Source: Paenibacillus oceani (GTDB lineage Bacteria > Bacillota > Bacilli > Paenibacillales > NBRC-103111). From it: DNA of 64,000 nucleotides. Below the pieces are notes generated by a model. It was not told the DNA's origin. It made no database searches and saw only the letters and a program-made list of their open reading frames with translations. Shown piece by piece: positions 49,072-57,764 of the stretch. The stretch covers positions 1 to 64,000 of the forward strand of contig NZ_JACXJA010000048.1 in assembly GCF_014705615.1 (NCBI RefSeq). Reading direction: 5' to 3'. The position numbers and the translations under genes were made by a program. Position 1 is the first letter of the stretch. Each line of letters begins with the position of its first letter.

Positions 49072-49953
49072 CTAAACCGTCTTCACTTTGCGGTATATTT
49101 TCTGCGAGCAGTCCATCGCCGTGTAGCGCCCCGATTGCTGGACGGCTAACAGCGACTCCTTGCTGCCGAGCGCAAGAATCCCGGTCGGATGCAAGCTTTC
49201 GTCGAACAGGCTGTGCACCTTATTTTGCAGAACCGTGTCGAAGTAGATCAGCACATTGCGGCAAATAATGACGTGAAATTCGTTAAAGGACCGGTCCGTC
49301 ACGAGGTTATGCTGAAAGAAATGAATGTTCCGGCTAAGCTCCGGCTGAAAATAGGCAAATTCATGATCCGTCGTATAATAGGCCGAAAATTCCTGACTGC
49401 CGCCTGCCAGCAAATAATTTTTCGTATAGCCTTGCATCCGCGCCAGCGGAAATGCGCTTGCCCGCGCCCGTTCCAGCGCATGTTCGTTCATATCCGTAGC
49501 GAACAGCTGCGTTCTCGCGGCAAGCCCTTCCTCCTGCAGCAGGATCGCCATCGAATAAACTTCCTCTCCCGTCGAGCAGCCGGCGTGCCAGATGCGGATT
49601 TCCGGCAGCTCGCGCAGCAGCGGAACGACATTTTGGCGGAAAGAGGTAAAAAAGGCGGGATCGCGGAACATCTCGGTCACATTAATCGAAAAGTCGCCCA
49701 GCAGCTTCTTCGCCATGTCGGGATGGTGAAGCACTTTGTCCAGAAGCGCGGTTATCGACGGCAGCTTCTCCATCCGGACCCGGTTCATAATCCGCCTCGT
49801 AATGGAAGTACGCACATAATTCCGGAAATCAAACCCGTACAGACGGTACAATCCTTCCAGCAATAAGCTGACTTCGATCTTCTCGAGCTCGCTCGTGTGG
49901 GTCTCCTCGGCTTCCAGGTCCGCCGGTTGCAGCCTCAGATCATCCGTATTCAT
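49072..49953 (-). CDS. CheR-type protein methyltransferase
   Basis: 293 residues. The N-terminal alpha-helical CheR domain (about 30-90, FDFRNYVRTSITRRIMNRV) is followed by the SAM-binding domain with FSINVTEMFRDP, IWHAGCSTGEEVYS and IICRNVLIYFD, all hallmarks of CheR. It would methylate glutamates of a chemoreceptor or an alternative target. It starts three bases after the hybrid kinase stop, with AAGGTG inside the kinase end. No cheB or receptor gene adjoins, so its target may be non-canonical. Confidence 0.93.
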   Translation of the reverse strand: MNTDDLRLQPADLEAEETHTSELEKIEVSLLLEGLYRLYGFDFRNYVRTSITRRIMNRVRMEKLPSITALLDKVLHHPDMAKKLLGDFSINVTEMFRDPAFFTSFRQNVVPLLRELPEIRIWHAGCSTGEEVYSMAILLQEEGLAARTQLFATDMNEHALERARASAFPLARMQGYTKNYLLAGGSQEFSAYYTTDHEFAYFQPELSRNIHFFQHNLVTDRSFNEFHVIICRNVLIYFDTVLQNKVHSLFDESLHPTGILALGSKESLLAVQQSGRYTAMDCSQKIYRKVKTV

Positions 49954-49956
49954 CGT

Positions 49957-52710
49957 TCACACCTTCGTCAGCCAAACCCGCATCAGCGAGAACAGCTGAT
50001 TCATATTTAATGGCTTGCTTATATAATCCGAAGCTCCCGCTTCCAGACATTTCTCCCGGTCATACTTCATCGCTTTGGCCGTGAGCGCGATGATCGGCAC
50101 CGCATCGAACTCCGGCATTTCGCGAATATGGCGCATCGTCGTGTAGCCGTCCATAACCGGCATCATGATGTCCATCAGGATCAGATCAAATTTCTCCGCC
50201 TCCCTGTGCAGCGACTCCATGCATTCCTGCCCGTTGTGCGCGACTGTGACCTCGATGCCTGCCGCTTCCAGCGAAATTTGCAGCGTATACCGGTTGCGTG
50301 CGTCGTCGTCCACAACCAACACTTTTTTGTTTTTGAAAATCTCCTTGTGTATCGAGGCCGACGTCACCCGGTTTTCTTCGATATGGCCCTCGCCGCCCTC
50401 TGTGCACGCTGCCTCAACCGCCGACTCAGCCGCCGCCGACGCCTCGCTGAGCATCATAGCCGACTCATGAGATTTCGTCTGACCGAGCGGAGGCAGCAGG
50501 ATCGTAAACGTGCTGCCCCGTCCTTCCTCGCTGTCGAGCAGGATCGTCCCGCCAAGCAGATTGGCGAATTCGCGGCAGATCGATAACCCGAGTCCCGTAC
50601 CGCCGTATTTGCGGCTTGTCGTCCCGTCGACCTGCTGGAACGCTTCGAAAATAATGTCCCGCTTGCTTGCGGGGATGCCGACGCCGGTGTCCGCCACGGA
50701 TATCGCCAGCACCGTCTCGTTCGGGCATTCCGGCAGAGCGTCCGCCACAACGGCTGGGTCGGCCCGGCGGATCGACAGAACGACTTCCCCGCTGTCAGTA
50801 AATTTGAATGCGTTCGACAGCAAATTTTTCACAATTTGATGCAGCCGATGCTCATCCGTCCAAAAAATCGCCGGAGCGTCCGGCTCCATGCGGGTAACGA
50901 AACGAACCCCTTTTTGTTCGGCGATTTTGCCGAATTGGTATTCCATAACGAGCGGAAACTCAGTTACGCTCATCTCTTCTGGTACAATCTCCACTTTGCC
51001 GGCTTCCACCTTGGACAGATCCAAAATATCGTTAATCAGCGTAAGCAGATCGTTGCCGGACGAGTGGATGACTTTGGCATACTGCCTCTCCTCGGTGCCA
51101 AGCTCGGCATTCTCCGCAAGGAGCTGCGACAAGATCAGCATGCTGTTCAGCGGCGTCCGAAGCTCGTGGGACATATTGGCCAGGAAATCCGACTTGTACT
51201 GCGAACTCTGCTCCAGCTGCTCCGTATATTCTTCGAGCTCGATCCGGATCTTCTCCAGCTCCCGCGATTTTTCCTCGGCGAACCGGTTCTGCTCCTCCAG
51301 CTGTTCGTTCGAGACGCGCAGCTCCTCCTGCTGGGTTTGCAGCTCCTCGGCCTGAACCTGCATCTCCTCCGCCTGCGACTGCAGCTCCTCGGTCATCGCC
51401 TGCGATTCGCGAAGCAGCCGCTCGATCTCCATCTGGTTCTCGACTCTGTCGATCGTCGTGCCGAACGTATCCAGAATCTCATCGAGCAGTTGCAGCTGAA
51501 CTGGCGTGAACGCATGCAGCGTCGCCAGCTCCAGCACGGCCGTAACCCGTCCCTCGAACTCGACCGGAGCGATCAGCACCTGCTTCGGAACAGCACTCCC
51601 GAGACCGGAAGCGATCCGAATATAGTCGTCCGGAACATGCTCCAGATGAAACATCCGGTTTTCTTTGGCGCATTGCCCGACCAGCCCTTCTCCCGGATGG
51701 ATCGCCTCCGGGCTGACTGCCAGCTCGCCCTCCCCCGCATAAGAGGCTACCCGGATCAGCTTGCGCTGCTCCCCGCGGCCTGTACCTACGTACAAGACAC
51801 CGTATACGGCATCGAGCAGCGGCGTTATTTTATCGATAAACGAATGACCGAGCGACGAAAGATCGGTCACCCCTTGGTACATACTGATGACCTCGGCAAG
51901 CTTCGTCTTCGTCCAGTTTTTCTGCTCCTGGTCCTCCAGCAGCTCGTTCATCGCGGTCCCCAGATCGCCGATCTCGTCCCGGGCGCTTACTTCGACGCGG
52001 CGCTGCATGCCTCCAACCGAAGTGGAAATTTCTTTAATGCTTTGCGTAACCGCATGAATCGTCCTCAGGATCGAGCCGGAAAGAAGGGTTGCCGCAGCGG
52101 CCGATATGACCGTCACCATAACGAGCATCACGTACAAAGCCGTCTTCAGAGCGGCATTCCGATCGTTTAAGGCCGCCGCTCTCTCCTGGGTCAGCTGATT
52201 TTGATTCTCGCGGAAGATGTCGAATTGTGAACGCATCTCGTTCATGTAAACTTTGCCGGGATCTTTCCTGTAAAACTCGGCGATTCCCGCGTTATCGTTC
52301 GCTTTCTTCAACGCGATAGCCCGCTCCCCGGCCGATTCGATCCATTGCTCAATCGTTAACTTGACCGTCTCCAGCCGCTGCTGCTGGCTCGGGTTATCCG
52401 ACACGAGCTGATTCAGCCGGATATAGTCCTTCTGCCATTCCGCCTTGGCGGCCGTATAAGGCTCGAGGTAAGCGGCGTCGCCTGTAATCAAATAACCGCG
52501 CTGGCCGGTTTGCATGTCGAGCAGATGTTTTTCGATCCGGTTCGTTATATCGATTACCGCCATATCGTGCTCAATGACGTAATTCCGCTCCTCCTGCATG
52601 GAAGTCATCTGTTGATCGACAATAATTAGCGAGACAACAAAACAGATAATGCTCACCATGTAGCCAAGTACGATTTTGGCGCGTATTCCAAATCTGAACC
52701 TGTTTGCCAT
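49957..52710 (-). CDS. Hybrid sensor histidine kinase (CHASE3-HAMP-GAF-HK-REC)
   Basis: 917 residues. Membrane segment 13-32, CHASE3-like extracellular helical region (35-185), membrane segment 190-212, HAMP (213-266), GAF (about 285-425), a long coiled coil rich in Q and E (428-505), HisKA with His515 in ANMSHELRTPLNS, HATPase (about 620-745) with the GVGIPAS and GGTGLGLSI boxes, and a C-terminal receiver (about 793-917) with Asp847 in LILMDIMMPV. It feeds phosphate to its own receiver and probably to others. It is coupled to the downstream cheR gene, a pairing seen in non-chemotactic signalling clusters. Confidence 0.93.
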   Translation of the reverse strand: MANRFRFGIRAKIVLGYMVSIICFVVSLIIVDQQMTSMQEERNYVIEHDMAVIDITNRIEKHLLDMQTGQRGYLITGDAAYLEPYTAAKAEWQKDYIRLNQLVSDNPSQQQRLETVKLTIEQWIESAGERAIALKKANDNAGIAEFYRKDPGKVYMNEMRSQFDIFRENQNQLTQERAAALNDRNAALKTALYVMLVMVTVISAAAATLLSGSILRTIHAVTQSIKEISTSVGGMQRRVEVSARDEIGDLGTAMNELLEDQEQKNWTKTKLAEVISMYQGVTDLSSLGHSFIDKITPLLDAVYGVLYVGTGRGEQRKLIRVASYAGEGELAVSPEAIHPGEGLVGQCAKENRMFHLEHVPDDYIRIASGLGSAVPKQVLIAPVEFEGRVTAVLELATLHAFTPVQLQLLDEILDTFGTTIDRVENQMEIERLLRESQAMTEELQSQAEEMQVQAEELQTQQEELRVSNEQLEEQNRFAEEKSRELEKIRIELEEYTEQLEQSSQYKSDFLANMSHELRTPLNSMLILSQLLAENAELGTEERQYAKVIHSSGNDLLTLINDILDLSKVEAGKVEIVPEEMSVTEFPLVMEYQFGKIAEQKGVRFVTRMEPDAPAIFWTDEHRLHQIVKNLLSNAFKFTDSGEVVLSIRRADPAVVADALPECPNETVLAISVADTGVGIPASKRDIIFEAFQQVDGTTSRKYGGTGLGLSICREFANLLGGTILLDSEEGRGSTFTILLPPLGQTKSHESAMMLSEASAAAESAVEAACTEGGEGHIEENRVTSASIHKEIFKNKKVLVVDDDARNRYTLQISLEAAGIEVTVAHNGQECMESLHREAEKFDLILMDIMMPVMDGYTTMRHIREMPEFDAVPIIALTAKAMKYDREKCLEAGASDYISKPLNMNQLFSLMRVWLTKV

Positions 52711-52838
52711 TACCTTGTGTCCTGCCTTTTCTTGTAGAGGATAAATTGCCGTTGAACGTCGAATAATCCAACCTTTTGACTATTATCATACTACCATACT
52801 ATAGATCGACACAATTTGGCCATTTCTTAAGTTACATA

Positions 52839-52881
52839 AAAAAGAGACTCCACAGCTCTTCGTCTCTGCGAGTCTCTTTCT
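52839..52881. terminator. Bidirectional terminator
   Basis: AAAGAGACTC (52841-52850) and GAGTCTCTTT (52870-52879) form a 10-bp stem, with a T run on the minus strand. It ends the Cof-type hydrolase gene and precedes the hybrid kinase gene. Confidence 0.8.
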
Positions 52882-52916
52882 CATACACACCATTTTGCAA
52901 GAACGGACATACACGC

Positions 52917-53711
52917 TTATTGTCCAAAACGTCCGATCGCTTCGACGACACCCTCTCCGTACGGCGACCGGGTGACGTAATCGGCCGCCGCCTTCAGCTC
53001 GTCGGGGCTGTTCGCTACCGCGATCCCTACGCCCGCCGTCTTCAGCATCGCCAAATCGTTGAGCTGGTTGCCGATCGCCAAAACGTCGGCCAGTTCGACG
53101 CCGAGCACATAAGCCACTTTGCGCAGCGCCGTGCCCTTGTCGATTCGCGCGGGGATCAGCTCCAGATAGTCGCTTTCCGATTGAAGCGCGGCGATCCGAT
53201 CGCCCAGCAGCGGCTCCCAGCGCTTCCATAGCTGTGTGGACAGGCGGATGTCGCCGAGCAGGATGACTTTATCCAGCTCGCCCTGCCGCCACCCTTCGTC
53301 GGCTGAGGACAGCAGCGTGCAGGCCACCTGCTCCTTATGCTCGAACGTCACGATTGCCGGAGTCCGGCCGAAGACGCCGATCCGCTCGTCACGGAATTGC
53401 AATACGTTCAGGCCGGCTTCGTGCGCGGCGACCAGCAGCTCCGCCGTCAGACTGGCCTCATAGCCGTTCTGTTCCAGAATCCGGCCGCGAGCGGCAAGGA
53501 CCGCCCCGTTGCACAGGATGACCGGGATCTCGATGCCGAGCTGCTCGATCACCCGCCTAGCCGTCAGCAGCGGCCTTCCCGTCGCAATCGTAAAGTATCC
53601 GCCCTTCCGGACGAATGTGCGAATACTGCTTGCTACTTCCGGCGCAAGCTTGTGGTCCGGGGACAGCAGCGTCCCGTCCAGATCGCTTACAATCAATCGG
53701 ATGCTGCTCAT
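52917..53711 (-). CDS. Cof-type HAD-IIB sugar phosphatase
   Basis: 264 residues. Motif I is SDLDGTLLSP (Asp10, Asp12), followed by TIATGRPL and, near the end, the motif III/IV region GTALRKVAYVLGVELADVLAIGNQLNDLAMLKTAG. These are hallmarks of the Cof subfamily (HAD-IIB), which dephosphorylates sugar phosphates, FMN or similar. The ribosome site is weak (GGAGAG about 20 bases away). It lies downstream of the glycerol-3-phosphate transporter genes and could help dispose of sugar phosphates, but a hairpin (53730-53749) separates them. Confidence 0.9.
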   Translation of the reverse strand: MSSIRLIVSDLDGTLLSPDHKLAPEVASSIRTFVRKGGYFTIATGRPLLTARRVIEQLGIEIPVILCNGAVLAARGRILEQNGYEASLTAELLVAAHEAGLNVLQFRDERIGVFGRTPAIVTFEHKEQVACTLLSSADEGWRQGELDKVILLGDIRLSTQLWKRWEPLLGDRIAALQSESDYLELIPARIDKGTALRKVAYVLGVELADVLAIGNQLNDLAMLKTAGVGIAVANSPDELKAAADYVTRSPYGEGVVEAIGRFGQ

Positions 53712-53729
53712 GCTGTAGTATTATTCTCT

Positions 53730-53749
53730 CCTTGGCCCCGCGACCAAGG
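53730..53749. other. Stem-loop after ugp genes
   Basis: CCTTGG and CCAAGG close over a CCCCGCGA-type loop; no T run. It lies between the last transporter gene and the Cof-type gene. Confidence 0.45.
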
Positions 53750-53797
53750 TGAACAGGCTTTCTCCGTCCTCCGCCCGCTCCCGAAACCTGCGGCGCG

Positions 53798-54640
53798 TTA
53801 TTTGAAAGTCGAATTGGCCATCGCCGTTACAATATGTTTCTGCATCGAAGCGAATACGGCCACAATCGGTAAAATCGCCATGACGCTTGCCGCCATGATG
53901 ACATGGAAATGCATCGCCTCGTTCCCTGCGATCGAATCCCGGAGCATCGTAATGCCGACCGTCAGCACCCGCATCTCGTTCGTATTGGTCATAATCAGCG
54001 GCCAGAAATAAGAGTTCCAGCCGGAGATGAAAATAAGCACGCCAAGCGTGACGACCGTCGGCATCGCCATCGGCAGCAAGATCCGGTAGAGCATCCCGAA
54101 CCGGCCGGCCCCGTCCACCCGCGCCGCCTCGAGCACGTCGTTGTTAAGCGACTTGAACGCCTGCCGGAGCAGGAAAATGCCGAATGCCGAGGCGCCGTGC
54201 GGGACGATCAGCGCCCAGAACGTGTTCAGCCAGCCGAGCTTGGACATCATCACGTAAACCGGCACGAAGGTAACCTGGTCCGGCACGATCATCGCGGCGA
54301 GCACGAGGAAAAACAAAACTTCCTTGCCCCAGAACGTCCCTTTGGCAAACGCATAAGCGGCCATCAGAGCGACGTTCAGCTGGAGCACGATCAATCCGAC
54401 CGACATCAGCAGCGTATTGCCGAAGAAGCGCGCGTACGGAATGACGCGGAACGCCTCCGCGTAGTTGTCCCACGCGAACGACTGCGGCCACAGGGTCGGA
54501 ATCGCCATCCGCATCTCCGCCTGAGTCTTCAAGGAACTGATGACCAGCCAGTAGACGGGAAAAAACATCACCACTACGACAAGAAGCGCGATAACGCCTC
54601 GAACTACGTACTTGAGCTTGCCGTTTCCTTGTCCGGCCAT
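53798..54640 (-). CDS. ugpE: ABC permease, glycerol-3-phosphate type (UgpE-like)
   Basis: 280 residues from the ATG at 54640, preceded by GAGGGATAG that includes the stop of the previous gene. Six membrane segments; the EAA loop is LEAARVDGAGRFGMLYRILLPMAMP. Late NSYFWPLIMTNTNEMRVLTVGI matches UgpE/MalG-like permeases for glycerol phosphate. It is the last gene of the glpP-ugpB-ugpA-ugpE unit. No ATPase gene is included, so it may use a shared one. Confidence 0.88.
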   Translation of the reverse strand: MAGQGNGKLKYVVRGVIALLVVVVMFFPVYWLVISSLKTQAEMRMAIPTLWPQSFAWDNYAEAFRVIPYARFFGNTLLMSVGLIVLQLNVALMAAYAFAKGTFWGKEVLFFLVLAAMIVPDQVTFVPVYVMMSKLGWLNTFWALIVPHGASAFGIFLLRQAFKSLNNDVLEAARVDGAGRFGMLYRILLPMAMPTVVTLGVLIFISGWNSYFWPLIMTNTNEMRVLTVGITMLRDSIAGNEAMHFHVIMAASVMAILPIVAVFASMQKHIVTAMANSTFK

Positions 54641-54644
54641 CCGG

Positions 54645-55613
54645 CTATCCCTCATAGTGCACCTTCTTCCGGCCGACTGCCCATTGAAGGAGCGTAAGCA
54701 GCAGGATGATGACGAACAAAATGATGACAAGGGCCGAAGCGCGTCCGGTCTTAAACTCCGAGAATGCCATCGTGTAGATCCAGTAGACGATCGCATTGGA
54801 AGCTTGAAGCGGTCCCCCGTTGGTCATCACGTCGATCGACTGGAATACTTGCATCGAGGAGATAAATGTCGTAATCAGCAGGAATAAGGTCATCGGCGAC
54901 AGCAACGGAAGCGTAATATGGCGGAACTGCTGCGCCCTGCCCGCCCCGTCGATCGCGGCCGCTTCATAATATTCCTGCGGAATGCCGCGCATGCCCGCAA
55001 TGAACAAGATCATCGCAAAGCCCGCGCCCTTCCATACCGACACCGCGACAAGCGCGGGAATGACGGTAGCCGGGTTAACGAGCCAATTGACCCCATCGAG
55101 CCCCAGCAGCCCCATTATATAGTTCAGCAAACCGTATTGTCCGTTGTAGATCCATGTAAATACCATCGCGGCGATAACCATCGAAATATAATACGGCATA
55201 AAAATGACGCCGCGCATAAACGCATACAGCTTCGAGTTCGCCACGTTGAACAGCAGAGCCAGCAGCAGGCCGATGCCGAGCGTAAACGCCACATCCAGCA
55301 CCGTGTATACCATCGTCACCTTCAACGACTGGTAAAAATCCGCGCTCGTCAGCAGACGCGTATAGTTATCCGCCCCAACAAACTTTTTGACCGGCCTCGT
55401 CATGTTCCAATTCGTAAAGCTGATATAGATCGAATACGCCAGCGGATAATAGAGGAAAGCGCCCATGAAGACCAGTGCCGGCAAAGCGAACGAAAAATCT
55501 TTCAACGCCCCGATCCATTTGCGCCCGCCGCGAAGGCGGGAGGAAGCGGCGATCCCGCCGGATGCCGCCACCGTCCCCTCTCCGTTAGTCGTTACGTAGC
55601 TCTCCATCGACAT
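54645..55613 (-). CDS. ugpA: ABC permease, glycerol-3-phosphate type (UgpA-like)
   Basis: 322 residues from the ATG at 55613, which overlaps the ugpB stop as TGATG (a GTG one codon upstream and an ATG at 55607 are alternatives). A polar N-terminus is followed by six membrane segments; the EAA loop is YEAAAIDGAGRAQQFRHITLPLLSP. Seen also are NWNMTRPVKKFVGADNY and VFQSIDVMTNGGP, typical of UgpA. Together with ugpE it forms the channel. Confidence 0.9.
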   Translation of the reverse strand: MSMESYVTTNGEGTVAASGGIAASSRLRGGRKWIGALKDFSFALPALVFMGAFLYYPLAYSIYISFTNWNMTRPVKKFVGADNYTRLLTSADFYQSLKVTMVYTVLDVAFTLGIGLLLALLFNVANSKLYAFMRGVIFMPYYISMVIAAMVFTWIYNGQYGLLNYIMGLLGLDGVNWLVNPATVIPALVAVSVWKGAGFAMILFIAGMRGIPQEYYEAAAIDGAGRAQQFRHITLPLLSPMTLFLLITTFISSMQVFQSIDVMTNGGPLQASNAIVYWIYTMAFSEFKTGRASALVIILFVIILLLTLLQWAVGRKKVHYEG

Positions 55614-56941
55614 CACTCATAATCCTTCAAGACGTCGTTCATTTTCTGGGACGCCTCCTTCATCAGAGGAACCGGATCTTCATTGTTAAGCGCCAGACGT
55701 CCCACTACTTCCATATACTGCTTGCTGAATTCCGGGTAAGCCGGATGCTGCAGGCGCGGAGTGACGCTGTCGAAATTATCGAATACCGCTTTATACTGCG
55801 GCCATCTCTTGAAATATTCCGCTCCTTCGGAAGAAGCTATCGCGGATTTACGCGTAGGCAGGTAGCCGACTGATTCCGCCCACTTGATATTCGGCTCCGC
55901 GGACGTCATAAACTCGATGAACTTCCAAGCCGCTTCCTTCTGGTTGGCCTTCGCGCCTTCCATCATGACGATTCCGGCGCCGCCGATATTGGAGGTGCGG
56001 GTCTTGTCGCCCGGCAGGAACGAGACGCCTACCTCAAACTTGGCGTTCTCGCGGTACATCTTGAGTAGAGCGGACGTGTGCTGCACCATGGCGATTTCGC
56101 CGTTCAGGAACATTTGGCGCATATTGTCGGAGGCGCCTTTGCCGTACCCGATATGCATACTGCCCTCTTGCTTCCACTTTTTGAAGTTTTCGATAAACCG
56201 CAGCGATTCCGGCGTATCCATCGCCGACTTTTTCATATCGCCTGTCAAAATTTTGCCGCCGCCGTTCACGATCCACGGATCGTAATACCACGTATCCCAG
56301 CCTGGCACAGAGAAAGCGTAACGCGTCGTTTTGTCGCCTTCTTTTTTCGTTACCTTCTGGTTGAATGCCTCAATCTCGCTCCAGGTTTGCGGAGGCTTTA
56401 CACCGAGCTCGTCGAGCAGCGTTTTGTTGTAGACGAATACGCTGGTGCTGACGATCAGCGGGAAGCCGTACTGTTTGCCGTTATAAGCGTAAGCTTGCAG
56501 CATGCCTTTGGAGAAATCGTTCAGATCGGTTTTGTCGCGCTTGATCCAGGAGGTCAGATCCGCGAATACCCCGCCGTCGGCGAAGTTCGGCAGCGACGCC
56601 ACCTCAACGTTCGTCACCGCAGGCACATCGCCGGCCGCTACAGCCGCCTGCAGCTTCTTATGAAGGTCGCCGTACGCTCCTTGATACACCGGCTCTACCG
56701 TAATATGCGGGTATTTCTTCTTAAACTCCTCGATCCTATCATTCAATCCGGCCAACTGCGCTTCCGCATGGGCATGCCAATATTGAATCGTAACCGGAGT
56801 CGTGTCAGGCTTCGCCTCAGCCGGCGCCGCCCCGGCCCCCGTCGTCCCGGCCGGTGTCCCTCCGCTCGAGCACGCCGCCAAACCGGCTGTAAGTACGCCT
56901 ACCAATACCGGAGTAACCCATCTTTTCACGTTCGTGTTCAT
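55613..56941 (-). CDS. ugpB: Glycerol-3-phosphate-type solute-binding lipoprotein (UgpB-like)
   Basis: 442 residues from the ATG at 56941 (AGGAG nine bases before; an ATG two codons upstream is closer). The signal peptide ends with the lipobox GLAAC. Mature features: VTIQYWHAHAEAQLAGLNDRI, which resembles the UgpB start (W-H-...-L-N), and the GDVPAVTNVEVASLPNFADGGVFADLT segment. Linked glpP and the two permeases support glycerol-3-phosphate or a glycerophosphodiester as ligand; a sugar ligand cannot be excluded. Confidence 0.87.
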   Translation of the reverse strand: MNTNVKRWVTPVLVGVLTAGLAACSSGGTPAGTTGAGAAPAEAKPDTTPVTIQYWHAHAEAQLAGLNDRIEEFKKKYPHITVEPVYQGAYGDLHKKLQAAVAAGDVPAVTNVEVASLPNFADGGVFADLTSWIKRDKTDLNDFSKGMLQAYAYNGKQYGFPLIVSTSVFVYNKTLLDELGVKPPQTWSEIEAFNQKVTKKEGDKTTRYAFSVPGWDTWYYDPWIVNGGGKILTGDMKKSAMDTPESLRFIENFKKWKQEGSMHIGYGKGASDNMRQMFLNGEIAMVQHTSALLKMYRENAKFEVGVSFLPGDKTRTSNIGGAGIVMMEGAKANQKEAAWKFIEFMTSAEPNIKWAESVGYLPTRKSAIASSEGAEYFKRWPQYKAVFDNFDSVTPRLQHPAYPEFSKQYMEVVGRLALNNEDPVPLMKEASQKMNDVLKDYE

Positions 56942-56965
56942 GTACATCGTCTCCTCTCCAAATTG

Positions 56966-56979
56966 AAAACCGCGGTTTT
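56966..56979. promoter_or_regulatory. Palindrome before ugpB ribosome site
   Basis: AAAACCGCGGTTTT is a perfect 14-bp palindrome about 12 bases upstream of GGAGAGGAG. On the minus strand it can form a short hairpin. A possible target for GlpP or a repressor, not known. Confidence 0.4.
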
Positions 56980-57122
56980 TGTTTCGTTTCCAGACACACC
57001 AAAAAGACACGATCAAGCCCGACTAGACAGACCACCCCCGCAGAATCGCTTGGACGTCCGCATGCCGCTGGGTTTTCTCGTCGTCTCCACCCGAGGCGCA
57101 CTTCTGAACGAAAGCCGATCCT

Positions 57123-57674
57123 TTACCAAAACCGCTGGTCTCCGATGGAGACATGGTCCGCGCCGCTGTTCAGCGCGATTCTGATTTCTTCCTCGCTGCG
57201 GATTAGCCCGCCTACTATTAACGGCCGATTCAGTCTCGCCTTCAGATCGCGGATAACGCGGGGCATTAGTCCCGGCATCAATTCCACTTCGTCCGGCATC
57301 ACCTGGCCGATCATTTTCACCGCTGTTTCGACCGCTGCGCTGTCGATGGCGAAGATCCGCTGGATCGAGCGAATACCCGCCTGCCGGGCCGCCGCAATCG
57401 CGTTGCTCTTCGTCGTAACGATCCCGTCGACCGCGAACGTTTCCGCCAAATACTGCACCGCGGAACTGTCCCGGCCAAGCCCCTGCACCATCTCCAAATG
57501 AACGAACACTTCTTTCCCGGACTCGTGCAGCCGATTTCGAATATCCGCCAGCCTCACGATATCGCCGGTCATCAGGATCACCCGTTTCACCTTGCTGGCC
57601 GCCGCCGCTGCAATCTGCTCCGGCTTCGTGATGGAGGCTATAATCGGAAGCCCGCTTTCTTCTGTTTGTACCAT
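57123..57674 (-). CDS. glpP: Glycerol-3-phosphate-responsive antiterminator
   Basis: 183 residues. A small TIM-barrel-like protein which, when bound to glycerol-3-phosphate, prevents termination in leaders of glp mRNAs (known for B. subtilis). Diagnostic segments: SITKPEQI near residue 14, VFVHLEMVQGLGRD, GIVTTKSNAI, QRIFAIDSAA and PLIVGGLIRSEEEI. AGGAGGAGG precedes the ATG. It leads the cluster of UgpB/A/E-like transporter genes and itself sits behind a PhoP-type box. The usual partners glpF/glpK/glpD are not in the window. Confidence 0.95.
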   Translation of the reverse strand: MVQTEESGLPIIASITKPEQIAAAAASKVKRVILMTGDIVRLADIRNRLHESGKEVFVHLEMVQGLGRDSSAVQYLAETFAVDGIVTTKSNAIAAARQAGIRSIQRIFAIDSAAVETAVKMIGQVMPDEVELMPGLMPRVIRDLKARLNRPLIVGGLIRSEEEIRIALNSGADHVSIGDQRFW

Positions 57675-57712
57675 TGACTAGTCCTCCTCCTCGTAAGCCA
57701 TTGTAAACGACA

Positions 57713-57764
57713 ACTATAATCGCAATATTCGAGAAATGTTAAGCGAATGTTAACCTTTTGCTAT
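57713..57764 (-). promoter_or_regulatory. PhoP box and promoter of glpP-ugp
   Basis: On the minus strand four hexamers at an exact 11-base period read ATAGCA, TTAACA, TTAACA, CGAATA (57764 down to 57726), then seven bases, then a -10 TATAGT (57713-57718). This matches the Bacillus PhoP site, four TT(A/T/C)ACA-like repeats with 5-base spacers replacing the -35. The first repeat lies over the end of the preceding gene. Confidence 0.75.
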
